A stretch of 14,426 nt of DNA. Source: an uncultured Oscillibacter sp. GTDB taxonomy: Bacteria > Bacillota > Clostridia > Oscillospirales > Oscillospiraceae. Location: contig CAJUJW010000059.1 of the NCBI GenBank assembly GCA_910586735.1, positions 1 to 14,426 on the forward strand. The letters run 5' to 3'. The translations under genes and the position numbers were made by a program. Shown piece by piece: positions 1 to 4,952 of this stretch; position 1 is the first letter of the stretch; each line of letters begins with the position of its first letter. The notes beneath the pieces were generated by a model, which was not told the DNA's origin, made no database searches, and saw nothing but the letters and a program-made list of their open reading frames with translations.

Positions 1-28
1 CCTATTATCTCCCACTCTGCCTTTTTTG

Positions 29-406
29 TCAAAAGATTTTAAACAGGCTCTTAGGAAAGTCGGAAGAAATCCAATCGTCCCCTCCGCCATATTTCAGTTC
101 AATAATGGCGGCGGTATCTGTCCGCCGGTCCCGCAGGAGACCCGGCAGGCTCATGTCCATTTCGCAGACGGCAAGGTCAATATGCTGCCCTCTCCGCCCC
201 TGGCCGGGGACATAGAACTCCGGGTAGATGTACAAGCTGTTCTCCGCGAAAAGGGGGTCCAGCCTCTGCCGCAGGTGATGATAAAAGCTGCACTGGATAT
301 CCGCCTCAACAATAAAGCGGCCCTCTCCAAACTCCCGGCAGATATCAGAGAGCCAAATGTTCTTAATAGCCCTGTCAATTTTACGCCGGACGCTCTTCTT
401 GACCAT
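29..406 (-). CDS. PD-(D/E)XK nuclease-like protein, probably truncated by frameshift
   Basis: The 125-residue product has the order of a PD-(D/E)XK nuclease core: a helix with E34 (VEADIQ), a strand with E63, the acid D77 in HIDLAV, and E103-x-K105 in IIELKY. The ATG at 406 was chosen because AAAGGAG lies about 5 bases upstream; an upstream TTG in the same frame has no comparable site. The protein stops about 20 residues after the ExK strand, where this fold normally continues with further helix and strand. Removing one base from a T4 run (plus-strand A run 31-34) would bypass the TGA at 29-31 and keep the frame open to the window edge, so a frameshift is likely. GC is visibly lower than in the genes to its right, hinting at transfer or decay. 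No restriction or toxin partner is visible. The fold call is motif-based; the biological role is unknown. Confidence 0.55.
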   Translation of the reverse strand: MVKKSVRRKIDRAIKNIWLSDICREFGEGRFIVEADIQCSFYHHLRQRLDPLFAENSLYIYPEFYVPGQGRRGQHIDLAVCEMDMSLPGLLRDRRTDTAAIIELKYGGGDDWISSDFPKSLFKIF

Positions 407-542
407 AGGGCTCCTTTCCGCCTCCCAATCCCCCAGAGAAGGAAACCAGGCCCACAATCCAGCGCCAGGTGAGCGGCAGCGAAAAGAGAAGAAAGCCGAT
501 TCGATAATATCCAAAACCCCCGCCCGCCAGGGCGCACCCCCC

Positions 543-559
543 GGTCTCAGGTTGAGACC
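543..559. other. Small perfect inverted repeat at 3' end of the pentapeptide gene
   Basis: GGTCTCA (543-549) and TGAGACC (553-559) form a 7-bp stem with a 3-base loop. It covers the stop codon of the pentapeptide-repeat gene. No T run follows on either strand, so it is not a canonical terminator. Confidence 0.35.
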
Positions 560-1158
560 TCAATCCCCAGGATCCTTGCCACCACCGCCGCCTGGGAGGC
601 GTGAATCCTCGCCCCGCGCAGCTCCTGGCAGGAGGCGGAGAGGGACACGCCGTCCAGAACGCAGCCGGACAGGTCCGCCCCCTTGAGGGCCGCCCGGAAG
701 AGGTCGGCCCCGGTGAGGTCCATCTTCTCAAAGGCCGTCTTGACCACCCGCAGCTCCTGGCAGCTGCTCTCCGTCAGGTCGCACTCCGTCCAGGCGCAGC
801 GCTCCCAGAGGGCGCCGTTGAAGTTGGCGTAGCGCAGGCGGAGGCCCGTCAGGGCGCAGTCCTTGAAGCGGGCTTTGCGGAAGTCCCCGCCCTCGGCCTT
901 GCAGCTGGTGAGGAGGGTGTCCTTCCAGAAGCTGCCGGAGAAGCGGCAGCCGGTGAAGCCGCAGTTTTCAAACGCGCAGTTGTAAAAGGCCGCGCCGCTG
1001 AGGTCGCAGCTTGTGAAGAGGCAGCGGTCGAACCGGACCTTGCGGAAAATGAGGTCCGAGGCGTCCAGGCTCTCCGCCGTCTCCCGGACGAACTCCCGGA
1101 GGGAGAGCAGTTCCCCCTCCTCCCGGACGGAGAGGAGGGCGGTTGTCAAAGAATCCAT
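547..1158 (-). CDS. Qnr-like pentapeptide-repeat protein
   Basis: The product is 203 residues. From about residue 37 to 185 it follows a five-residue periodicity of the A(D/N/C)LxX / CxFxxC type, for example RCLFTSCDLSGAAFYNC and GADLSGCVLDG, which folds as a right-handed quadrilateral beta-helix. The tail at residues 189-201 (QAAVVARILGIEV) resembles the QA..LL..LGI.V C-terminal helix of Qnr-family proteins, which act as DNA mimics that protect gyrase and topoisomerase IV; length is also close to Qnr (about 210-220). The ATG at 1158 has GGAG 7 bases upstream; a TTG at 1164 would sit too close to that site. It lies 75 bp downstream of the HAD gene on the same strand and may be cotranscribed with it. 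The pentapeptide fold is certain. Topoisomerase protection is an inference from family resemblance and is not shown; many pentapeptide proteins have no known target. Confidence 0.9.
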   Translation of the reverse strand: MDSLTTALLSVREEGELLSLREFVRETAESLDASDLIFRKVRFDRCLFTSCDLSGAAFYNCAFENCGFTGCRFSGSFWKDTLLTSCKAEGGDFRKARFKDCALTGLRLRYANFNGALWERCAWTECDLTESSCQELRVVKTAFEKMDLTGADLFRAALKGADLSGCVLDGVSLSASCQELRGARIHASQAAVVARILGIEVST

Positions 1159-1233
1159 GGTCAATCTCCAAATTACGTTGCTGTTGCCCTGGTCTGCCGG
1201 GGCGGGTGAAAGCTGTTTTGGCCGCCTGAGGTC

Positions 1234-1893
1234 CTAACGCTTCGCGGCGGCGGGTTTCGGGTCCCTGGAGAGGAGCAGCTCCTCGAAGCTCTTGATATAC
1301 ACGTCGCAGTAGCCCCGCATCTCCTTCTCGTCCTGGGCGAAGAGCCCGTCGTAAACCCCCACCACCCGCATTTTCGCGGCCCTGGCCCCCTGGCAGGCGG
1401 CCAGGCTGTCGTCGAAGACGGTGCAGTCCTCCGGCCGGACGCCGGCGGCCTTGGCGGCGGCCAGCCAGACCTCCGGCCCCCGCTTTTGCAGCCCCAGGTC
1501 GTGGGCGAAGGTGACGCGCTCAAAATACTTCTCCAGCCCCAGGGTCTCCAGGGCCGTGTGGCAGTGCTCGGGCACGCTGGAGGTCACCACGGCCATCCGC
1601 CGCCCCTCGTTTTTGCACTGCTTGAGATAGGCCCGGACGCCGGGCTTCACGGGCACGTGGGCGTAGGAATCCGCCGCCAGCTCCATCCACTCGGCGATGA
1701 TGTCCTCGCAGGATTCGCTGAGATGGCAGAACTCCTTGGTGAACACCGCCGCCAGGGGCAGGGGCACGTGGGCCACGCCCTCATAATAGGCGTGGGTGTA
1801 CTTCATGCCCCGCCGGGCCAGAAACTCCCGGTCCACCCGCTTCCACACGCCGTTGGAGTCGGTGAGCACCCCGTCCATATCGAAAAAGAACAT
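1234..1893 (-). CDS. HAD-superfamily phosphatase (beta-phosphoglucomutase/phosphoglycolate phosphatase-like)
   Basis: This is a 219-residue cytosolic hydrolase of HAD subfamily I. Motif I is DMDGVLTDSN with nucleophile D5 and acid D7, motif II is VVTSS (T104/S105), motif III is likely K137 in GLQKRGPEVW, and motif IV is VFDDS with D161/D162. A helical cap lies at about residues 17-85, as in PGMB-like enzymes. These enzymes transfer phosphate through an aspartyl-phosphate with Mg2+. The substrate cannot be read from sequence; sugar phosphates or damaged nucleotides are both possible. The ATG lies four bases after the stop of the DNA glycosylase gene, and the ribosome binding site (GGAGG) lies inside the end of that gene, so the two are almost certainly cotranscribed and may be translationally coupled. 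Confidence 0.88.
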   Translation of the reverse strand: MFFFDMDGVLTDSNGVWKRVDREFLARRGMKYTHAYYEGVAHVPLPLAAVFTKEFCHLSESCEDIIAEWMELAADSYAHVPVKPGVRAYLKQCKNEGRRMAVVTSSVPEHCHTALETLGLEKYFERVTFAHDLGLQKRGPEVWLAAAKAAGVRPEDCTVFDDSLAACQGARAAKMRVVGVYDGLFAQDEKEMRGYCDVYIKSFEELLLSRDPKPAAAKR

Positions 1894-1897
1894 CTCT

Positions 1898-2518
1898 TTA
1901 AGCCTCCTCCGCCAGCCGGAAGCGCCAGGGGAAGTCCCTGGCCTCCCCGGCGTAGTCCACGCCCACCCGGGGCCCGGCGATGATGTGTTCCCCCAGCGGG
2001 GGCGGGAAGGGGGGCAGGCCCGCGTCCTCCGGCCTGTCGCAGAGGAACAGAACGTCCCCCGTCAAATCCAGCCCGTTTTCCGCCCTGGTCAGGCCCAGGG
2101 CCCGGCAGACCTTGCCGGGGCCGTTGACAAAATTTTTCTCCCGGTAGGGGGTCAGGGGCTTGTCCCCGTAGCGGAGACGGGCCATGGTCTCCAGCCCCGC
2201 CAGGGGCTCGATGGCCCGGAGGAGCACGGCGGCGGGCTCGCCCTCCGGCTCCGTGACGAAGTTCAGGCAGTGGTACATGCCGTAAATGAGATAGATATAG
2301 GCGGTGCCCGGCGGGGCGAACAGGGTCTCGGTCCGGGCCGTCCTGCGGTAGTTGTAGGCGTGGCACGCCTTGTCGCACCGGCCGATATAAGCCTCGGTCT
2401 CCACGACGCGGCCCGCCAGGGTCTGCCCCTCCAGGCGGCGGACCAGAATCTTGCCCAGCAGGTCCCGCGCGGCCTCCAGCGTGGGCCGGTTGTAGAATTC
2501 CCGGGAAAGCCTTGCCAT
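1898..2518 (-). CDS. aag: 3-methyladenine DNA glycosylase (AAG/MPG family)
   Basis: The 206-residue product is a monofunctional DNA glycosylase that removes alkylated or deaminated purines in base-excision repair. It matches the AAG/MPG fold over its whole length: VVETEAY (E42 and Y44, equivalent to human E125 and Y127), H53 (equivalent to H136), YLIYGMY with Y79 at the place of the base-flipping Tyr162, NGPGKVCRALG at about 132-142, and GPRVGVDYAGEARDFPWRF near the C-terminus. Spacing between these residues equals that of the human enzyme. The ATG at 2518 is preceded by GAGGTGA. It is the first gene of a minus-strand set continuing into the HAD gene four bases downstream, and a promoter lies about 80 bases upstream. 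The family call is secure; the preferred lesion is not known. Confidence 0.96.
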   Translation of the reverse strand: MARLSREFYNRPTLEAARDLLGKILVRRLEGQTLAGRVVETEAYIGRCDKACHAYNYRRTARTETLFAPPGTAYIYLIYGMYHCLNFVTEPEGEPAAVLLRAIEPLAGLETMARLRYGDKPLTPYREKNFVNGPGKVCRALGLTRAENGLDLTGDVLFLCDRPEDAGLPPFPPPLGEHIIAGPRVGVDYAGEARDFPWRFRLAEEA

Positions 2519-2540
2519 TTTCTCACCTCGGTGTTACAAT
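2512..2540 (+). promoter_or_regulatory. Candidate sigma-A promoter for the EamA transporter gene
   Basis: TTGCCA (2512-2517), 17 bases, then TACAAT (2535-2540), with an extended -10 TGT just before the hexamer. The -35 box lies inside the first codons of the divergent aag gene. Predicted start is near 2547, giving a leader of about 87 bases. Confidence 0.5.
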
Positions 2541-2550
2541 ACGAAGCTGT

Positions 2551-2587
2551 GCGGCCCCGGAGAAGGGGAAGCCCCCCGCCGGGCCGC
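2551..2587. other. GC-rich hairpin shared by the two divergent leaders
   Basis: GCGGCCC (2551-2557) pairs with GGGCCGC (2581-2587), with further GGGG/CCCC pairing inside. It lies between the two predicted start sites, so both the aag and the EamA leaders would carry it, on complementary strands. Confidence 0.4.
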
Positions 2588-2599
2588 GGAACATCCTAT

Positions 2600-2628
2600 A
2601 GTATAACACAGATATCAAAATGGAGCAA
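2600..2628 (-). promoter_or_regulatory. Candidate sigma-A promoter for aag-HAD
   Basis: Read on the minus strand: TTGCTC (2628-2623), 17 bases, TATACT (2605-2600), with TGT in front of the -10 (extended -10). Predicted start is near 2593, about 75 bases from the aag ATG. It lies immediately upstream of, and partly under the ribosome binding site of, the divergent EamA gene. Confidence 0.6.
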
Positions 2629-2633
2629 GGAAA

Positions 2634-3566
2634 ATGAAAGTCAACAGAGTGCGTCAAAACGTTCTGCCCCTGGTCACGGCCATGATCTGGGGCACCGCCT
2701 TCGTCGCCCAGAGCGTGGGCGCGGAATACATGGGCCCCTTCACCTTCAACACAGCCCGGGCGGTCATCGCCTTCTTCTTCCTCCTGGGCCTCTGCGGCCT
2801 CCGGGAAGTCTGGCGGCGGCGGAGGGGAGAGACGGCGGCCCCCGCCTCCCGCCGGGACCTGATTCTTGGGGGCCTCAGCTGCGGCGCGGCGCTGACGGTG
2901 GCCAGCTTCTTCCAGCAGAAGGGCCTGGAGACCACCACCCCCGGCAAGGCGGGCTTCATCACGGCGCTGTACATCGTCCTGGTGCCCCTGGCGGGGCTGG
3001 TCCTGGGGAGGAAGGTCCCCCGGGCGCTGTGGCTGGGGGTGGCCCTGGCGGTGGCGGGGCTGTACTGCCTCTGCGTCACCGAGGAGTTCTCCGTCACCGG
3101 CGGGGATTTGTACGTGCTGGTCTGCGCCTTCTGCTTCACCGTCCAGATTCTGGCGGTGGACCACTTCACCAACAGGGTGGACGGCGTGGCCCTGTCCTGC
3201 GCCCAGTTCCTGGTCATGTCCCTGCTCTCCGCCGCCGGGGCCCTGGGGGAGACCCCGCCGTCCCTGGCCCTGCTGCCGGAGTACCTGGGGCCGGTGCTGT
3301 ACGTGGGCGTGTTCTCCAGCGGCGTGGCCTACACCCTCCAGATTCTGGCCCAGAAGGACTCCAACCCGGCGGTGGTGTCTCTCCTGATGAGCATGGAGTC
3401 TCTCTTCGCCGCCATCGCCGGGGCCCTCATCCTGGGCAGCCGCATGACGGGCCGGGAGTACCTGGGCTGCGCCCTGATGCTGGCGGCGGTGGTGCTGGCC
3501 CAGCTGCCCTATCCCCTGGGCCGGAAGACGGCGGGGACGGCATTTGGCGATGGACAAGAGGTTTAA
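2634..3566 (+). CDS. EamA/DMT-family transporter
   Basis: The 310-residue membrane protein has about ten hydrophobic segments in two EamA repeats (roughly residues 10-145 and 155-295). Family hallmarks include MIWGTAFVAQ in the first segment, GKAGFITALYIVLVPLAG in the first repeat, and SGVAYTLQILAQK followed by SLLMSMESLFAAIAGALILG in the second. Drug/metabolite transporter family members carry metabolites or amino acids across the inner membrane, in many cases as exporters. The substrate cannot be told from sequence. The ATG at 2634 has GGAG 8 bases upstream. The gene stands alone: it is divergent from aag, and a stem-loop follows its stop within 10 bases. The C-terminal tail after about residue 293 is hydrophilic. 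Confidence 0.93.
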   Translation: MKVNRVRQNVLPLVTAMIWGTAFVAQSVGAEYMGPFTFNTARAVIAFFFLLGLCGLREVWRRRRGETAAPASRRDLILGGLSCGAALTVASFFQQKGLETTTPGKAGFITALYIVLVPLAGLVLGRKVPRALWLGVALAVAGLYCLCVTEEFSVTGGDLYVLVCAFCFTVQILAVDHFTNRVDGVALSCAQFLVMSLLSAAGALGETPPSLALLPEYLGPVLYVGVFSSGVAYTLQILAQKDSNPAVVSLLMSMESLFAAIAGALILGSRMTGREYLGCALMLAAVVLAQLPYPLGRKTAGTAFGDGQEV

Positions 3567-3573
3567 CCTATGC

Positions 3574-3608
3574 TATAATAGCCGCACAGCGGCTATTATA
3601 TTTGATTT
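3574..3608 (+). terminator. Hairpin terminator of the EamA gene
   Basis: TATAATAGCCGC (3574-3585), loop ACA, GCGGCTATTATA (3589-3600): a perfect 12-bp stem followed by TTTGATTT. The interrupted T tract makes it a moderate rather than an ideal intrinsic terminator. Confidence 0.65.
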
Positions 3609-3613
3609 GAGCC

Positions 3614-3647
3614 CTTTTCCTCGCCCCTTGCGGGGCAACCGGAAAAG
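3614..3647. other. Second stem-loop in the EamA-glycosyltransferase gap
   Basis: CTTTTCC (3614-3620) pairs with GGAAAAG (3641-3647) around an inner GCCCC-TTGC-GGGGC stem (3623-3636). There is no T run after it. Its role is unknown. Confidence 0.5.
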
Positions 3648-3654
3648 ATGGCAC

Positions 3655-3690
3655 ATTATAGCATAAATACTGACGCATTTATGCTATAAT
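3655..3690. repeat. Perfect 14-bp inverted repeat containing a promoter-like core
   Basis: ATTATAGCATAAAT (3655-3668) and ATTTATGCTATAAT (3677-3690) are exact reverse complements around an 8-base spacer. The core TATGCTATAAT also occurs at 3569-3579, next to the EamA terminator, giving three copies (plus, minus, plus) within 122 bases. Confidence 0.8.
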
Positions 3691-3701
3691 ACCTGTATAA
3701 T
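3682..3701 (+). promoter_or_regulatory. Candidate -10 elements for the glycosyltransferase gene
   Basis: Two TATAAT hexamers occur, at 3685-3690 (preceded by TGC, an extended -10) and at 3696-3701. No good -35 box is found at 16-18 bases from either. The first lies within the right arm of the 14-bp inverted repeat. The leader would be about 40-55 bases. Confidence 0.45.
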
Positions 3702-3747
3702 GGTAATGATATGCGCAGATACCAATTTGTACAAATGAGGTGAGCGG

Positions 3748-4467
3748 GTGCGAGTCGATGTGCTTGGCGTGGGCTTTGACAACCTGACGATGGAGGAGGC
3801 GCTGGACCGGGGAATGGAGCTGCTCCACAGCCCCGGGGCCCATTACGTGGCCACCCCCAACCCGGAGATCGTGGAGATCTGCCGGGAGAACCTGGCCGCC
3901 CGGCAGGCGGTGAACGGGGCCAGCCTGGTGCTGGCGGACGGTATCGGGATCATCAAGGGGGCCCGGATTCTGGGCACGCCCTTGAAGGCCAGGGCCCCCG
4001 GTATCGAGTTTGCCGCCGGGCTCATGGCGCGCATGGCGGAAAAGGGCCTGTCCCTCTATCTTCTGGGGGCCAAGCCCGGCGTGGCGGAGGCCGCGGGGGA
4101 AAAGCTGACGGCCAAGTACCCCGGATTGAGAATCGCCGGGACCCGCGACGGCTATTTCCAGGAGGACGGCCCCGTCATTGAGGCTATCCGGGAGAGCGAG
4201 GCGGACTGCGTGTTCGTCTGCCTGGGCGCCCCGAAGCAGGAGCTCTGGATGGCCAGGCACGGCGAGGCCACCGGCGCCCACCTCCTCTGCGGCCTGGGGG
4301 GCAGCCTGGACGTGTTCGCCGGCGTGGTGGAGCGGGCCCCGAAATTCTGGTCCGACCGCGGCCTGGAGTGGTTCTACCGCCTGTGCAAAGACCCCCGCCG
4401 GGCGGGGCGGATGATGAAGCTGCCCCTGTTCCTGGTCCACGTGTGGCGGGAAAAGGGGCGGAGGTAA
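3748..4467 (+). CDS. WecG/TagA/CpsF-family glycosyltransferase (GT26)
   Basis: The 239-residue product matches GT26 over its full length. These enzymes add N-acetylmannosamine or a related sugar to an undecaprenyl-diphosphate-linked amino sugar at the cytoplasmic membrane face, an early step in wall teichoic acid or other surface polysaccharide synthesis. Visible motifs are ATPNPEIVE (T37, N39), VLADGIGI with D64 at the place of the proposed catalytic Asp of TagA, and CLGAPKQE with Q164. The C-terminus (WFYRLCKDPRRAGRMMKLP) is the short basic-hydrophobic appendage that attaches TagA-type enzymes to membrane. The start is GTG, chosen because GAGGTGA ends four bases before it. No other teichoic or capsule genes lie beside it, so the polymer it serves is unknown. 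It ends convergently with the Cys-rich gene. Confidence 0.94.
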   Translation: MRVDVLGVGFDNLTMEEALDRGMELLHSPGAHYVATPNPEIVEICRENLAARQAVNGASLVLADGIGIIKGARILGTPLKARAPGIEFAAGLMARMAEKGLSLYLLGAKPGVAEAAGEKLTAKYPGLRIAGTRDGYFQEDGPVIEAIRESEADCVFVCLGAPKQELWMARHGEATGAHLLCGLGGSLDVFAGVVERAPKFWSDRGLEWFYRLCKDPRRAGRMMKLPLFLVHVWREKGRR

Positions 4468-4497
4468 AAGCCTGTCCCAAAAGCGGGCAAGGGAGGA

Positions 4498-4515
4498 GCG
4501 GGACTGCCGTCCCGC
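4498..4515. other. Small hairpin between convergent genes
   Basis: GCGGGAC (4498-4504), loop TGCC, GTCCCGC (4509-4515), in the 59-bp gap between the glycosyltransferase and the Cys-rich gene. There is no T run, so it may only be a weak terminator. Confidence 0.4.
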
Positions 4516-4526
4516 CCCGTGAGACC

Positions 4527-4778
4527 TCAGCAGCAGGAGTCGTTGCAGCCGCAGTTGCATCCCCCGTTGCAGCCGCAGTTACAGCCGCAGTTACAGCCGC
4601 AGTTGCATCCTCCGTTGCATCCACAGCCGCATCCCCCGTTGCATCCGCAGTTGCAGCCACAGCTGCCGCCGTTCCAGTTTCCACCCCAGCTGTTCCCGCC
4701 GCAGCCGCAGCAGCAGAACAGGATGATGATCAGGATGATCCAGAGGCAGCCGTTGTCGTTTCCATTGTTAAAGCACAT
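4527..4778 (-). CDS. Small cysteine/glycine/asparagine-rich protein with N-terminal hydrophobic segment
   Basis: The 83-residue product has 25 cysteines (30%). Residues 2-11 are Asn-rich, 11-21 form a short hydrophobic run (LWIILIIILF) followed by CCCGC, 27-39 are a Gly/Asn/Trp linker (GGNSWGGNWNGG), and 40-83 are almost only Cys, Gly and Asn in a CGCN / CNGG pattern with 19 cysteines, ending NDSCC. The ATG at 4778 has AGGTGA 6 bases upstream, and the frame is a clean ORF whose regular composition is hard to explain as a shadow. The function is not recognised. The cysteine density would suit metal binding, multiple disulfides, or a cross-linked surface or spore-coat layer; the hydrophobic run suggests membrane association. 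No RiPP maturase, transporter or protease is adjacent. It is divergent from mltG and convergent with the glycosyltransferase. Confidence 0.8.
   Translation of the reverse strand: MCFNNGNDNGCLWIILIIILFCCCGCGGNSWGGNWNGGSCGCNCGCNGGCGCGCNGGCNCGCNCGCNCGCNGGCNCGCNDSCC
4545..4672. repeat. Degenerate 12-bp tandem repeats coding the Cys-rich tail
   Basis: On the plus strand GCCGCAGTTACA (4572-4583) recurs at 4584-4595 and, with one change, at 4596-4607. Diverged copies and insertions of CCCCGTTGCA type continue on both sides. The unit codes four residues, so unit gain or loss keeps the frame. Confidence 0.75.
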
Positions 4779-4838
4779 AATCAGTCACCTTTCTTTGGGC
4801 CGGTGTCCGCGCTGGGCGGGCGGTCCTTGGATTTGAAC

Positions 4839-4847
4839 TATACTATG
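4839..4847 (-). promoter_or_regulatory. Possible -10 element of the Cys-rich gene
   Basis: Read on the minus strand the sequence is CATAGTATA, which fits the CATAnnnTA -10 pattern of mother-cell sporulation sigma factors (sigma-K type). It lies about 60 bases before the ATG. No AC-type -35 is clear at the proper distance, so this is only suggestive. A sigma-A reading (TATAGT) also lacks a -35 box. Confidence 0.25.
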
Positions 4848-4952
4848 CTTCCGGCCCCCGCCGGGAGCCTGACCCCCTGAAAAAAACCCGCCGTTCTTTT
4901 TTGCCCCGGCGGGGACAAGGGGGAATCGCCGCGCGCGAGGAGGTTTTTCAAC

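Noticed and set aside
1796..3610. Long plus-strand open frame across aag and the EamA gene
   Set aside because: Composition is shadow-like (Gly/Pro/Arg/His-rich), it runs antisense to aag and out of frame with EamA, and it has no ribosome binding site.
4572..4607. Tandem 12-bp repeats as a CRISPR or iteron origin
   Set aside because: There are no spacers and no cas or rep gene, and the units are codon-phased inside an ORF.
4527..4778. Cys-rich gene as a RiPP precursor (lanthipeptide, sactipeptide or ranthipeptide)
   Set aside because: There is no radical SAM or lanthionine synthetase, peptidase or ABC exporter nearby, and no leader-core layout; the N-terminus is a hydrophobic segment.
4519..4880. 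Plus-strand frames opposite the Cys-rich gene (Pro/Gln/Leu repeats and Ala/Val repeats)
   Set aside because: Any frame over a 12-bp tandem repeat looks repetitive. Only the minus frame has a good start site and an ordered N-terminus, hydrophobic run and tail.
4887..4913. Possible terminator or attenuator before mltG (CCCGCCG / CGGCGGG)
   Set aside because: The T run lies in the loop rather than after the stem, and no upstream plus-strand gene needs it.
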